Source: Gordonia sp. KTR9
GTDB taxonomy: Bacteria; Actinomycetota; Actinomycetes; Mycobacteriales; Mycobacteriaceae
Reading direction: 5' to 3'
DNA length: 64,000 nt
Assembly (NCBI RefSeq): GCF_000143885.2
Contig: NC_018581.1
Location: forward strand, 5,377,392 to 5,441,391
Below are positions 36,207-46,907 of the stretch, piece by piece. Positions within the stretch are counted from its first letter, which is position 1. Each line of letters opens with the position of its first letter. The notes below the pieces were generated by a model that did not search any database, was not told the origin of the DNA, and worked only from the letters and a program-made list of their open reading frames with translations. The position numbers and the translations under genes were made by a program.

Positions 36207-37115
36207 ATGACTATCGAACACGCCACACTCGTGGCCAGTCCGTACGCGCGTCACGGAGCAGGACTCCGTGTAGCCCATGATGCCGCAGAACTTCTGCGCG
36301 CCCGGGACGTGGAGGTGGAGATCATCGTCGGCGAGGACGTCGCCGACGCCGCCGACCTCGCGGGCAAGGCAGCCCGGGGAGACACCGACGTCATCGTCGT
36401 CGTGGGGGGCGACGGCACGGTGCGTCTGGCGGTCGAGGCCACCATCGGCTCCGGCAAACCACTGGCCGTCATCCCGGCCGGCAGCGGGAACGACTTCGCC
36501 CGCAACCTCGGCATCCCGCTCGATCCGGCGGACGCCGTCGAGGTCATCCTCGCCGGTCACCGGCGAGCGATCGACCTCGGACGCGTCAGCTTCCCGGACG
36601 GTCAGACCGCGCTGTTCAGCACGGTCGCCGCCACCGGATTCGACGCGGCCGTCACCGCGCGGGCCATCGACATGCGCCGCCCGCGCGGACAGTCCCGGTA
36701 CACGATCGCCGCACTGCTCGAACTTCTCGCGCTGCGGTCGCGCCATTACCAGGTCCGCGTCGACGACCACGCCGTCGAATCCGACCTCATCTTCGCCGCG
36801 ATCGGCAACACCACGTCATACGGCGGCGGTATGAAGATCACGCCTGCGGCTTCCATCACCGACGGCCAGCTCGACGTGACACTCGCGCTGACCCCGCCGC
36901 GGATGGCCCGCTGGACGATCGCTCGCGTCTTCCCGAAGGTGTTCTCGGGCAAGCACATCGACAGCCCGAACGTACGGACGATGCGCGGCGCGGAGGTCGA
37001 ACTCTACTGCGACCCGCCGGCCCTTGTGTCGGTCGACGGTGACCTCGTCGGACAGCTGCCTGCCGTCTTCGAGGCGGTACCCCACGCGATCGAGGTGTTC
37101 GCACCCGCGAGCTGA
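36207..37115 (+). CDS. Diacylglycerol/lipid kinase (YegS/DagK catalytic domain)
   Basis: 302 aa from the ATG at 36207; the much longer upstream frame crosses the TetR gene and is a shadow. The DAGK catalytic motif V-V-G-G-D-G-T-V-R near residues 69-77 is followed by A-V-I-P-A-G-S-G-N-D-F-A-R near 91-103. The C-terminal domain carries G-G-G-M-K-I-T-P and the final S-V-D-G-D-L. It phosphorylates diacylglycerol or a related lipid alcohol using ATP. Divergent from TetR and close to glpD, it may belong to a small phospholipid/glycerol module. Confidence 0.9.
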   Translation: MTIEHATLVASPYARHGAGLRVAHDAAELLRARDVEVEIIVGEDVADAADLAGKAARGDTDVIVVVGGDGTVRLAVEATIGSGKPLAVIPAGSGNDFARNLGIPLDPADAVEVILAGHRRAIDLGRVSFPDGQTALFSTVAATGFDAAVTARAIDMRRPRGQSRYTIAALLELLALRSRHYQVRVDDHAVESDLIFAAIGNTTSYGGGMKITPAASITDGQLDVTLALTPPRMARWTIARVFPKVFSGKHIDSPNVRTMRGAEVELYCDPPALVSVDGDLVGQLPAVFEAVPHAIEVFAPAS

Positions 37116-37146
37116 GCGCGGCGGGTCCACCGTCGGCACAGACTGG

Positions 37147-38685
37147 TCACTTCCCGCCGCGGGCCGCCCACCATTCCCGCAGGGCGTCCTCCGCCTCGTC
37201 GCGGCTCAGGGGGCCGCGGTCGAGTCGAAGTTCCTTGAGGTGACGCCACGCCTGGCCGACGATCGGGCCGGGCGGCACGCCGAGGAGTTCCATGATGGCG
37301 TTGCCGTCGAGGTCGGGTCGGACCTTCTCGAGGTTCTCGGCCGCCTGCAGGGCGGCGATCCGCTGCTCGAGATCGTCGTAGTTCTGCTGCAGTCGCCGGG
37401 CGCGCCGCTTGTTGCGAGTGGTGCAGTCGGCGCGCACGAGTTTGTTCAGTCTGTCCAGCAGGGGACCGGCATCGGTGACGTACCGACGGACTGCCGAATC
37501 GGTCCACGCGCCGTCGCCGTACCCGTGAAACCGCAGGTGCAGGAAGACCAGTTGCGCGACGTCGGCCACCACCGCCTTCGGGTACTTCAGCGTCCGCATC
37601 CGTTTGCGCACCATCTTCGCGCCCACCACCTCGTGGTGGTGGAAGCTGACGCCGCCCCCCGGTTCGTGGCGGCGCGTCGCGGGTTTGCCGATGTCGTGCA
37701 GCAGGGCTGCCCAGCGCAACACCAGGTCCGGATCGCCGTCCTCGAGGTCGATGGCCTGGCGGAGCACGGTCAGCGAATGCTGGTAGACGTCCTTGTGCTG
37801 ATGGTGCTCGTCGATGGTGAGTTTCATCCCCGGCACCTCGGGCAGCACCCGCTCGGCCAGACCGGTCTCGACCATGGCGTCGATCGCCTCGATCGGGAAC
37901 TCGCCGCAGATCAGTTTGTCCAGCTCGGTGCGGATGCGTTCGACGGTGATGCGATCGATCTCACCGTTCATCTCGGTGATGGCCTGCCACACCCGCGGAG
38001 CGAGCCGGAATCCGAGCTGGGAGACGAACCGCACCGCACGCAGCATCCGGAGCGGGTCGTCGCCGAAGGACTGCTCGGGGGTTGCCGGGGTGTCGATGAT
38101 CCCCGACAGCAGCGCGGTCAGACCGTCCAGCGGGTCCCGGAAATCCTGGGCCCCCGACGAACCGATCTGCACCGCCATCGCGTTCACGGTGAAGTCGCGT
38201 CGGATCAGATCGTCCTCGAGCGAGGTGCCGAAGGTGACTTCGGGATTACGACTGACCTGGTCATACGAGTCCGCCCGGAACGTCGTGATCTCGATCAGGT
38301 GATCGCCCTTGCGGACCCCGACCGTGCCGAACTCGATGCCGACGTCCCAGAACGCGTCGGCCCAGCCCCGGAGCAGCTGGGAGACCGCTTCCGGACGCGC
38401 GTCGGTCGTGAAGTCGAGGTCGTTGCCGAGACGGCCGAGGACGGCGTCGCGCACCGAGCCGCCCACCAGGTACAGCTCGTGGCCCGCGGTCTCGAACAGT
38501 TCGCCGAGGGGCACGAGGACATCGTCGAGTCCGCGCAGCGCGATCGCGGCGGAGGCGAGCAGGCGCGTGCGCCGTTCCGGGTCGCTCGCACCGGTCCGCC
38601 CGTCCGAGCGCGCCGTGTCCGATGGGACCGCCCCATTCGGTGAGGGCCCAGACGCCGCCGCCCCGGACGAGGATGTGTCGTTCAC
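37147..38685 (-). CDS. pcnA: CCA tRNA nucleotidyltransferase
   Basis: 512 aa, GTG start. The first 45 residues are low-complexity. The nucleotidyltransferase head has G-G-S-V-R-D-A-V-L-G-R near residue 76-86, then the catalytic pair L-D-F-T-T-D-A-R and R-D-F-T-V-N-A-M-A near 165. The HD domain is visible at L-L-H-D-I-G-K-P-A-T-R near 330, so the protein combines CCA addition with an HD phosphohydrolase-type domain. It completes or repairs tRNA 3' ends. It corresponds to Rv3907c and is divergent from the NUDIX gene, the conserved arrangement. Confidence 0.94.
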   Translation of the reverse strand: MNDTSSSGAAASGPSPNGAVPSDTARSDGRTGASDPERRTRLLASAAIALRGLDDVLVPLGELFETAGHELYLVGGSVRDAVLGRLGNDLDFTTDARPEAVSQLLRGWADAFWDVGIEFGTVGVRKGDHLIEITTFRADSYDQVSRNPEVTFGTSLEDDLIRRDFTVNAMAVQIGSSGAQDFRDPLDGLTALLSGIIDTPATPEQSFGDDPLRMLRAVRFVSQLGFRLAPRVWQAITEMNGEIDRITVERIRTELDKLICGEFPIEAIDAMVETGLAERVLPEVPGMKLTIDEHHQHKDVYQHSLTVLRQAIDLEDGDPDLVLRWAALLHDIGKPATRRHEPGGGVSFHHHEVVGAKMVRKRMRTLKYPKAVVADVAQLVFLHLRFHGYGDGAWTDSAVRRYVTDAGPLLDRLNKLVRADCTTRNKRRARRLQQNYDDLEQRIAALQAAENLEKVRPDLDGNAIMELLGVPPGPIVGQAWRHLKELRLDRGPLSRDEAEDALREWWAARGGK

Positions 38686-38846
38686 GGCTTGTCACCCTAC
38701 CGTCGTGACCCGCGCCGACGACGCCGCACAGTTCGTCGCCGACCGCTCATACACCTCCGGCGCACCCCCGAGGCGGGATTCCACAACCTACGCGTCCTGG
38801 GAGGCGTCCGGACAAACTGCAGGTGACCAGCCGCTAGCATCGTGGA

Positions 38847-40094
38847 GTGTCCACCGATTCCTCGACCAACCCTTCAGACGTCAGCGGCGTCTCGTCGGGT
38901 GCGCACGGCGAGGGCGGCGGACAGGGCGATCAGAACCCCGCCGGCCAGGGCCGCCGTGCCCGGCGCGGCCGTCGACGCCGGGGCCGTCGCAAATCCGAGG
39001 CGCGAGGTACCTCGGCGGCGCACACCCCGGCTTCGCACAAGCAGAGCGGTCATCCGCAGTCCTCGAATACACAGCCGAAGAACAAACAGCCGAATCCCGC
39101 TCAGGCGGGTTCCCGGCCGGGCCACAAACCGGGTTCGCCCAATCCGGCCTCCGAACCGGCGCCCTCGACGCACCACCCGACACCCAACGACCTCGCACGC
39201 GCCCGCGCCTCCGATCCCGCATGCCCGGACCCGGTCGAGGCCGAACCCGTCGACAAACTCCCCGTCGATCCCGACCGCGCGCGGCCCCGCGTCACGCCAC
39301 CCAAGCCCTCGGACATGGTCGCCGTCAGCGCCAAGCTGACCAAGACCGGCCTGGCCCAGGCGGGGTCGGCTCAGGCCGGCGGCAAGGCGTCGAAGGGACG
39401 ACGACGCGCGTCGCGAACCGACCGCGGATCCGAGCGTCCCGCCGCCGAGCGCGCGCATTCCGACCGCGCGGGCAACGAGAAGCTCCGGACGGTGCGCGAG
39501 ACCTCTGCGGGTGGTCTGGTCATCTCCGACCTCGACCTCCCCGTCGATCAGTTGTCGGCTGCGCTCATCGGCCGGGTCGACCGGCGGGGTCGCACCATGT
39601 GGTCGTTGCCCAAGGGCCACATCGAGACCGGCGAGACCGCCGAGCAGACCGCGATCCGCGAGGTCGAGGAAGAGACCGGTATCCAGGGCACGGTGGTGGC
39701 CCCGCTCGGCAAGATCGACTACTGGTTCGTCAGCGAGGGGCGTCGAATCCACAAGACGGTGCACCACTACCTTCTGCGGTGCATCGGCGGCGAACTCTCC
39801 GACGCCGACTACGAGGTGTCCGAGGTGGCCTGGGTGCCGTTGCACGAGCTCCCGCGTCGCCTCACGTACTCTGACGAGCGACGACTCGCCCGGATGGCCC
39901 GCGGCGTGATCGCCGAACTCGCCGCCGACCCGACCCGGCTGGCCCAGTCCGAGGCCGAGAGCATTCGCACCGAACCCAACGCCTATGAGAAAGCCGCCGC
40001 CGCGCGCAACCAGCGCCGTAACGAGCCGCCGCCCCCGGCTCGTCCTCGTCGGCGCCGACGCCGTCCTCGACGGCCAGCGGCAGGCGATGGCTGA
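38847..40094 (+). CDS. mutT4: NUDIX hydrolase with long basic N-terminal extension
   Basis: 415 aa, GTG start. About 215 residues of Arg/Pro/Ser-rich low-complexity sequence, including the run [13 protein letters not shown], precede the catalytic domain. The NUDIX box [12 protein letters not shown] then [11 protein letters not shown] is intact near residues 258-280. The C-terminus is again rich in Arg and Pro. It corresponds to Rv3908 (mutT4), which hydrolyses modified nucleotides or similar nucleoside-diphosphate compounds. The basic tail suggests nucleic-acid or membrane association. It is the first gene of the DUF6049/MurJ operon. Confidence 0.88.
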   Translation: MSTDSSTNPSDVSGVSSGAHGEGGGQGDQNPAGQGRRARRGRRRRGRRKSEARGTSAAHTPASHKQSGHPQSSNTQPKNKQPNPAQAGSRPGHKPGSPNPASEPAPSTHHPTPNDLARARASDPACPDPVEAEPVDKLPVDPDRARPRVTPPKPSDMVAVSAKLTKTGLAQAGSAQAGGKASKGRRRASRTDRGSERPAAERAHSDRAGNEKLRTVRETSAGGLVISDLDLPVDQLSAALIGRVDRRGRTMWSLPKGHIETGETAEQTAIREVEEETGIQGTVVAPLGKIDYWFVSEGRRIHKTVHHYLLRCIGGELSDADYEVSEVAWVPLHELPRRLTYSDERRLARMARGVIAELAADPTRLAQSEAESIRTEPNAYEKAAAARNQRRNEPPPPARPRRRRRRPRRPAAGDG

Positions 40095-42807
40095 CCCGCG
40101 CCCGTCCTCCGCCGCACCCCGTTCGTCCCGACCTTGCGCGCTGTCGCGTGCGACGCGGTCCGGCGCGGCCGCGGCACTGGCCGTTGTCCTGGCCGTCCTC
40201 GGTCTGACGGTCCTGTCCGGTGCGACGGGACCGGCGTCTGCAGCACCGGAGACGAGCACCAGCGGGTCCGACACCGGTTCCGACACGCCGGATCAGGAGT
40301 CTCCGAGCAGGTTCGCCCGCATCGTGATCGACTCGATGACGCCGAGCATCGTGACCACGACGAGCCGGCCGGTCGTCACCGTCAGCGGCCGCGTCGACAA
40401 CGTCGGCGACCGGTCCATCACCGACCTCACCATCCGGCTCGAGCGCGGGGACCCGGTCGCGTCCGCCGCCGGACTGCGCACCGATCTGGCCGACGACGAT
40501 CCGGCGGTCGCGGTGGCCGGTCCGTTCGAGAACCTCTCCGACTCGCTCGCACCCGGCGAGAGCGTCGGGTTCCGCATGTCGATGGCGCTCTCGTCGAGCA
40601 ACGGTCCCGACGGTCAGGGCCTGGCCATCTCCCGGACCGGGGTGTACCCGATGCAGGTCAACGTCAACGGCACCCCCGAGTACGGCGACACCGCGCAGGT
40701 CGCGGGATCACGGATGCTGTTGCCGGTACTGTCCCTGCCGCCCGACGACACCCGGGCCGCCGGGTACGTCGACCCGTCCACGGAGTACTCCGACACCGAC
40801 CCGGTCACCGGTCTGGGACCGGACGGCTCGGTGTCGGCGAACCTGTCGAGTCCGGCGCGCATGACGATGCTGTGGCCGTTGGCCGCGCCGCCGCAGCTCG
40901 CACCCGGTGTGCTCGGCGGCAACACCGAACCGGTCCGGCTGATCAACGAGAACCTGGCGCGATCCGTCGCCGACGGTGGGCGGCTCGACGAGCTGCTGAC
41001 CTCCCTGCAGAAGGTCGTCGGCGAACCCCCGCCCGCGAAGTCGGATTCGGTCGCGTCGGACGCTCCCCCGTCCGAGACGTCGGAGAGCCCGGAACCCGGT
41101 GCCCTGCCGGGGTCGGAGAAACTCGCCGACAGCATGTGCCTCGCCATCGACCCAGACCTCCTCGTCACGGTGCGCGCGATGTCACTGGGATATGAGGTGT
41201 CCGACAATCCCGCCGACCCCAGGTCGTCGACCCGCCCGGGCAGCGGCGCCGAGGCGGCCGGCCGCTGGCTCGACACCCTGCGCTGGACCGCACAGCGGAT
41301 GTGCGTGGTGGCGCTGCCGTATGCGCAGGCGGACCTGAACTCGCTGTCCCGGATCGGCAACGCCGGACTCATCGAGGCCGCGCTGCGCTCGCCGGCCGAC
41401 ATCGTCGACACCGTGCTCGGCGTCCGGAGCGTCCGCGGTCTGTCGATACCGGCCCTCGGCGCCATCGACTCCGACGGCGCGGCGACGCTGACCGCCGCAC
41501 AACTCGCCGCGACCGCGGTGTCGTCGAACTCCGTCGCACCGACCGGTCGCCGCGACGACGCCGGCCGCTACCGGATCGGTGAACTCGCGGCGCAGACCTA
41601 CGACGCACCCGTCACGGCGTCCTTCGCGGCCATCGGTACCGCACCGTCCACCCCCGCGCTGACGCCGCCCGATCAGCGCGTCGACCTGTCCGACGAGTCC
41701 GAGGGGAGCCGGCGACAGAGTGCGATCGGCGCGCTGGCGTATCCGGCGATCGCCGCTCCGGAGTCCGATCCGGCGGGGTCAGATGCCCGGCCGACGCCCC
41801 GCGACCCGGTCGTCGGCAGATCGGCGTTTCTCGTGCCGCCGACGTACTGGTCACCGACCGGCGCGGACGCCGAAGCCCTGTTCACCACCGCGCGCCTGCT
41901 GCTCGAGTCCGGTGCGGCGACCCCGACGCCGCTCGCGATGCTCGTGTCCGAACTCGGGTCCGCGCCCGAGCAGGCACGACTGATCGACCCGCCCGGGGTC
42001 GGACCGATCAGTCGCATCGGGTCGGTGCTGACGACCGACGCGACCGCATCGATCCGGCGCAATGTCGAGGACAGCTGGCAGTTCGAGGGCGCCCTGGTGC
42101 GCTCGGCGGACGTCGCCGCGACCCCCGAGCGCTACATGTCCCCGCTGCGCGAGGACCAGTTGCGCGCGATCCGCTCGCCGGACGCATGGGGTTCGGCCGT
42201 CTACACGCACTTGCGACGGACGCAGACCGAACGCATCGACGCGGTGTCGTCGACCCTGCATCGGATGGCCCAGTCGGTCACGATCCTCGATCCCGGCGGC
42301 CGCTACACGCTGGCCTCCGAACGCAGTCCGCTGCTGCTGGTCGTGAAGAACGACCTCGCCCTGCCGGTGCGTGCCCGGATCACCACGTCCGAGCCGGCCG
42401 ACATCGAGATCGGCGACCTCGGCGTCATCGAGATCCCGGCCCGCGGCACCCGACAGATCCAGCTGCCCACACAGGGGGAGACGTCCGAGGCGATCAGTGT
42501 CGAGATCCGGCTGTCGACGGTCACCGGTGTGCCGCTCGGTGAGTCGATCAGTCTGTCCGTGCACACCAACGCCTACGGCAAACCGCTCTTCTACATCACG
42601 ATTCTCGCCGCGGCGGCGCTCGTCCTGCTCACCGCCCGCCGACTGTGGCATCGTTTCCGCGGCCAGCCCGATCCCGCCGATGCCGATCGGCCCGAACCCG
42701 ACGAACTCGAGCGGATGCTCGCCGGAAGCGGGTATCAGGAACGACGCCGTACCCTGCAGAGCGAGGGTCGGATGCTTGGCGAGGAACCGGGCGATGACCC
42801 CTCATGA
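40087..42807 (+). CDS. DUF6049-family secreted/membrane protein
   Basis: 906 aa from the ATG at 40087, which overlaps the end of the NUDIX gene by 8 bases. A signal peptide ([19 protein letters not shown]) precedes a large extracytoplasmic region. Near residue 840 a single membrane helix, [17 protein letters not shown], is followed by a short cytoplasmic tail. It is the counterpart of Rv3909, always encoded upstream of murJ. The role is unknown but is presumed to be linked to lipid II export. The stop overlaps the murJ start by 4 bases. Confidence 0.88.
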   Translation: MADPRPSSAAPRSSRPCALSRATRSGAAAALAVVLAVLGLTVLSGATGPASAAPETSTSGSDTGSDTPDQESPSRFARIVIDSMTPSIVTTTSRPVVTVSGRVDNVGDRSITDLTIRLERGDPVASAAGLRTDLADDDPAVAVAGPFENLSDSLAPGESVGFRMSMALSSSNGPDGQGLAISRTGVYPMQVNVNGTPEYGDTAQVAGSRMLLPVLSLPPDDTRAAGYVDPSTEYSDTDPVTGLGPDGSVSANLSSPARMTMLWPLAAPPQLAPGVLGGNTEPVRLINENLARSVADGGRLDELLTSLQKVVGEPPPAKSDSVASDAPPSETSESPEPGALPGSEKLADSMCLAIDPDLLVTVRAMSLGYEVSDNPADPRSSTRPGSGAEAAGRWLDTLRWTAQRMCVVALPYAQADLNSLSRIGNAGLIEAALRSPADIVDTVLGVRSVRGLSIPALGAIDSDGAATLTAAQLAATAVSSNSVAPTGRRDDAGRYRIGELAAQTYDAPVTASFAAIGTAPSTPALTPPDQRVDLSDESEGSRRQSAIGALAYPAIAAPESDPAGSDARPTPRDPVVGRSAFLVPPTYWSPTGADAEALFTTARLLLESGAATPTPLAMLVSELGSAPEQARLIDPPGVGPISRIGSVLTTDATASIRRNVEDSWQFEGALVRSADVAATPERYMSPLREDQLRAIRSPDAWGSAVYTHLRRTQTERIDAVSSTLHRMAQSVTILDPGGRYTLASERSPLLLVVKNDLALPVRARITTSEPADIEIGDLGVIEIPARGTRQIQLPTQGETSEAISVEIRLSTVTGVPLGESISLSVHTNAYGKPLFYITILAAAALVLLTARRLWHRFRGQPDPADADRPEPDELERMLAGSGYQERRRTLQSEGRMLGEEPGDDPS

Positions 42808-45800
42808 CCGACATCAGACGACCCGAGGACGGCGGCAGAAGCGACGTGACCTGGAACGATGAGCCGCGCGCGCCGCGGTCGGGGAAACCCGGCCCGGCGC
42901 CGCACCAACGTCCCGAGCGCGCCGCACCCCGACGGATCCCGCCGGACCGGACACCGGGTGACCGGGTTCCCCCGACGAGGATCCCGCCGGGTTCCCCGAA
43001 CCCGCGATCGACCCCGCCGCGAGCTCCCGACCCGAGGACCGACACGCCAAGAGCCGCCGACCCGCGGTCGGCGAATGCACGACCCGGTCGGCCTGCTCCC
43101 TCGGCCGGCCGTCCGCCGACGCCCCGCCCGCCCGCGCCGGCAGCGCCCCCACCCACGCCGGCCCGACCCGTCGCGTCACCCGCTCAGGGCCACACGCGGG
43201 TCATGACCGCGCCCGCGCCCGACCGGCCGTCGGGCGGCCCGGTGACCAACGTCGCGGCGTCGGACGGGAAGGCGCCGGACGAGAAGGCGTCGTCGACCGG
43301 GCTGGCGCGCGACTCAGACTCGAGCATCCTGCGCACCAGCGGGTCGATCGCCATCGCCACCCTGTTCAGTCGGATCACCGGCTTCCTGCGCACGGTGCTC
43401 ATCCTCGCGATGCTCGGACCCGCGATCGCGTCGGCGTTCCAGGCCGCCGACGTGCTGCCGAACATGATCGCCGAGGTCGTCCTCGGTGCCGTCCTGACCG
43501 CCATCGTCATCCCGCTGCTCGCCCGGGCCGAAGCCGAGGACCCCGACGGCGGGGAGGGGTTCATCAACCGGATCTTCACCATCACCGTCGTCGTCCTCGG
43601 GACCGCGACGGTGGTGGCGGTGATCGCTGCGCCGTTGCTGACCTACCTCAATCTGGGAGACGGGCAGGTCAATCGCGAGCTCTCCACCGCGCTGGCCTAC
43701 CTGCTGCTGCCGGAGATCCTGTTCTACGGACTGTCCGCGCTGTTCATCGCGATCCTCAACCTGCGCGGGCACTTCAAGCCGGGTGCGTGGGCGCCCGTCC
43801 TGAACAACGTCGTGCAGATCAGCACGCTCGTGCTCTACGCGGTGGTGCCCGGCGAGATCACACTCAATCCCGTTCGGATGTCGGATCCGCAGCTCCTGGT
43901 GCTGGGCATCGGCTGCACGACCGGTGTGGTCCTGCAGGCGCTCATCCTGGTGCCGTTCCTGCGCAAGTCAGGGGTGCGTCTCCGCCTCCAATGGGGCATC
44001 GATGCCCGGCTTCGCCAGTTCGGGAACATGGCGGTCGCCATCGTCGCGTACGTCGCGCTTCTCCAGGTCGGCCTGATCGTGACCTACCGGATCGCGTCGT
44101 CGGCCGACGCGTCGGGCGTCAGCATCTACTTCACCCATTGGCAGTTGCTGCAGCTCCCGTACGGCGTGCTGGGCGTCACCATCCTGACCGCGATCATGCC
44201 GAGGCTGTCCCGCAACGCCACCGCGGACGACACCAAGGCCGTCGTCGACGACCTGTCGCTGGCCACCAGGCTCACGATGGTCGCGCTGGTCCCGGTCGTC
44301 TCCTTCATGACGTTCTTCGGACCGGCCATCGCCATCGCGGTGTTCAACTTCGGCAAGTTCGACGCGGCGTCCGCGTCGCAGCTGGGCTCGGTGCTGTCCT
44401 GGGGCGCGTTCACGCTCATCCCGTACTCGATGACACTCGTCCAGCTCCGCGTGTTCTATGCGCGCGAGGACGCGTGGACCCCGACATTCATCGCGCTGGG
44501 CATCACGGTGGTGAAAGTCGCGTCGTCCTACCTCGGGCCGGTGCTCTTCGACGATCCCGAACTCATCGTGCGATGGCTCGCGCTGTCCAACGGCCTGGGC
44601 TATCTCGTCGGTGCCGTCGTCGGTCATTTCCTGCTCCGCAGCCGGCTCCACGGGGCACGGCTCTCCGATGTGGCACGCACGTCCGTCGTCACCCTCGCCG
44701 TCTCGATCGGAGTGTCCGCGACGGTCTGGGCCGTCGCGAAACTGACCGGCCTCGACCAAATGATCGGCTGGCTGGGCAAGGTGGGATCCGTTCTCTACCT
44801 CGGGCTGACCGCGGCAGTGGTGCTCGCGGTGACCTACGCGGGCCTCGCCGCGGCCCGCGTGCCCGACGTCGTCGCGATCGGACTCGCGGTACGACGACTC
44901 CTCGGCCGGTTCATCCCGTCCCTCGCACCGCCGCCGCAGCCCGAACGTGAACAGTCACCGGCGATCACAGTTCAGTTTCCGCGGGTCACCGGCGACGAAT
45001 CGCTCCCGTACTCTGGTCAGGTACAGGTGCTGCGCCGCTTCGACAGAGGTACCGCGACGTGGCAGTCGTACTCCGTACACTCCGGTGGCGCCATCGGCGC
45101 GACGCGGGATGTGCGTCCCATCCCGGAGCGCGCGCCGGTACCGCGCGACATCAGATACCGCAGGAGAGGAGTCCGTCGCGTGAGTGACAGTGAGATCGAC
45201 ACCACTGCTGCCACCGGGCCGCCCGCCGAGCCCGGAGCAGGCGACGCACCCACTCCGCCGATCCCGACTCCCGCCGTTGCCGATACCGGCACGACCGGTA
45301 CCACCGACGACTCGTCGAGCCCACGCCGCCGCGGACCCCGCCTCGTCCCCGGCGCGGCGGTCGCCGGCGGTCGATACCGATTGCTGGAGCAACACGGCGG
45401 CACCCGCGGACTCCAGTTCTGGCGGGCGCAGGACATCAATCTCGACCGCGAGGTCGCGCTCACCTTCGTCGACGCCGAGCAACTGGCTCCGCCACCCGAA
45501 CGCGGCCAGGGCGCGAGGATCTCCGACCAGGGACCCCAGGCAGTGCTGTCGCGCACCCTGCGTCTCGGCCAGATCAACTCCGACGGGGTGGCACGCGTCC
45601 TCGACGTCGTCCGCGGATCGTCGGGCGGGATCGTCGTCGCCGAGTGGGTGCCGGGGTCGTCGCTGGCCGATGTGGCGAGGTCCGAACCGTCGCCGATCGG
45701 GGCCGCTCGTGCGGTGCGTTCGCTCGCGGCGGCCGCCGAGATCGCCCACCGCTCCGGTGGTGCGCTGTCGATCGACCATCCCGATCGCATCCGCATCAGC

Positions 45801-46877
45801 CACGACGGCAATGCTGTTCTCGCCTTCCCGGGCACCCTCGCCGGTGACGACAAGGCGTCCGACGTACGCGGACTCGGAGCCGTGCTGTACGCGCTGCTGC
45901 TGAACCGCTGGGCCCTCGACCCGGCGAACGGTTCCCGGTTGATCACCACCGCCGACAGCACCGAACCCGTGGGCGGGATTCCGGTCGCGACCCCCGGCGA
46001 CGACGGACAACCCGTCGAGCCGCGCGTCGCCAAGCCCGACATCCCGTTCGAGATCTCGGCGGTCGCCGCGCGCGCACTCGACGGATCCCGCGGCATCCGC
46101 ACCGCTGCCACCGTGCAGCACGTCCTCGATCAGGCCACCGTGGTCGACCTGAACACCGACATGCTGCCGGCGATCACCGACGCCGACGCCCCGCCGCCGG
46201 TGACGGTGACACCGCGTCTGGGTGGCGGCGGTGAGAAGCCGCCGCGCCGCAATCTGGCATTGCTGATCGGCGCCGGACTTCTGGCGCTGTTCATCGTCAT
46301 CGCGCTGATCGTGGGTGCCACCAACGTCTTCGGGGGCAGCAGCGGGCCGAGCGACATCGACTCGATCCTCACCACCAGCGAACCCGCGCCCACGCCCGGC
46401 GCCAACCCGCCACCGACCCCCGCGACACCGGCCGCACCGCAGCCCATCGCGCTGCAATCGGTGTCGGTGGTCGACTTCTCCGCGCAGACACCGGACAACT
46501 CGGCGAACGTGCGCAATGTGATCACCGGCGCCGCGCCGCCGTGGCAGACCGACAACTACCGCGGCCGACCGGATTTCGGCGGACTCAAGCCGGGGCTGGG
46601 ACTCATGTTCGACCTCGGCACGGAGCGCGCGGTCCGGTCGGTCACCATCGACAGTCCGACGCCCGGCATCGGTGTCGAGATCCGTACCGCGCCGTCGGCC
46701 CGCCCGGCCTTCGCCCGGACCACGACGGTGGCGTCGGGCCAGGTGGACCAGGCGTCGACCACGATTCCGATCGCGCAGGCGCCGACCACCCGATACGTGA
46801 TGGTCTGGCTCACGAGTCTGCCGAGTTCGGGAAGCGGCTACCAGGCCGAGATCTCTCGCATCACGATGGCGGGCTGA
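42804..46877 (+). CDS. murJ: Lipid II flippase MurJ (MviN) fused to a pseudokinase and extracellular domain
   Basis: 1357 aa. Residues 1-170 are Pro/Arg-rich and disordered. The MurJ channel of about 14 membrane helices spans roughly 172-700, starting S-I-A-I-A-T-L-F-S-R-I-T-G-F-L-R. A linker leads to a kinase-like domain near 850-1125. It is a pseudokinase: the VAIK Lys is Thr (D-R-E-V-A-L-T-F-V-D), and neither HRD nor DFG is present. A membrane helix at about 1147-1172 leads to a C-terminal extracytoplasmic beta domain. It moves lipid II across the membrane. In mycobacteria the pseudokinase is phosphorylated by PknB and bound by FhaA. The usual next gene, sigM, is displaced by 4 kb. Confidence 0.95.
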   Translation: MTDIRRPEDGGRSDVTWNDEPRAPRSGKPGPAPHQRPERAAPRRIPPDRTPGDRVPPTRIPPGSPNPRSTPPRAPDPRTDTPRAADPRSANARPGRPAPSAGRPPTPRPPAPAAPPPTPARPVASPAQGHTRVMTAPAPDRPSGGPVTNVAASDGKAPDEKASSTGLARDSDSSILRTSGSIAIATLFSRITGFLRTVLILAMLGPAIASAFQAADVLPNMIAEVVLGAVLTAIVIPLLARAEAEDPDGGEGFINRIFTITVVVLGTATVVAVIAAPLLTYLNLGDGQVNRELSTALAYLLLPEILFYGLSALFIAILNLRGHFKPGAWAPVLNNVVQISTLVLYAVVPGEITLNPVRMSDPQLLVLGIGCTTGVVLQALILVPFLRKSGVRLRLQWGIDARLRQFGNMAVAIVAYVALLQVGLIVTYRIASSADASGVSIYFTHWQLLQLPYGVLGVTILTAIMPRLSRNATADDTKAVVDDLSLATRLTMVALVPVVSFMTFFGPAIAIAVFNFGKFDAASASQLGSVLSWGAFTLIPYSMTLVQLRVFYAREDAWTPTFIALGITVVKVASSYLGPVLFDDPELIVRWLALSNGLGYLVGAVVGHFLLRSRLHGARLSDVARTSVVTLAVSIGVSATVWAVAKLTGLDQMIGWLGKVGSVLYLGLTAAVVLAVTYAGLAAARVPDVVAIGLAVRRLLGRFIPSLAPPPQPEREQSPAITVQFPRVTGDESLPYSGQVQVLRRFDRGTATWQSYSVHSGGAIGATRDVRPIPERAPVPRDIRYRRRGVRRVSDSEIDTTAATGPPAEPGAGDAPTPPIPTPAVADTGTTGTTDDSSSPRRRGPRLVPGAAVAGGRYRLLEQHGGTRGLQFWRAQDINLDREVALTFVDAEQLAPPPERGQGARISDQGPQAVLSRTLRLGQINSDGVARVLDVVRGSSGGIVVAEWVPGSSLADVARSEPSPIGAARAVRSLAAAAEIAHRSGGALSIDHPDRIRISHDGNAVLAFPGTLAGDDKASDVRGLGAVLYALLLNRWALDPANGSRLITTADSTEPVGGIPVATPGDDGQPVEPRVAKPDIPFEISAVAARALDGSRGIRTAATVQHVLDQATVVDLNTDMLPAITDADAPPPVTVTPRLGGGGEKPPRRNLALLIGAGLLALFIVIALIVGATNVFGGSSGPSDIDSILTTSEPAPTPGANPPPTPATPAAPQPIALQSVSVVDFSAQTPDNSANVRNVITGAAPPWQTDNYRGRPDFGGLKPGLGLMFDLGTERAVRSVTIDSPTPGIGVEIRTAPSARPAFARTTTVASGQVDQASTTIPIAQAPTTRYVMVWLTSLPSSGSGYQAEISRITMAG

Positions 46878-46907
46878 CGCGCCGATCGTGGTGCCGCGCG
46901 GCCGAAC

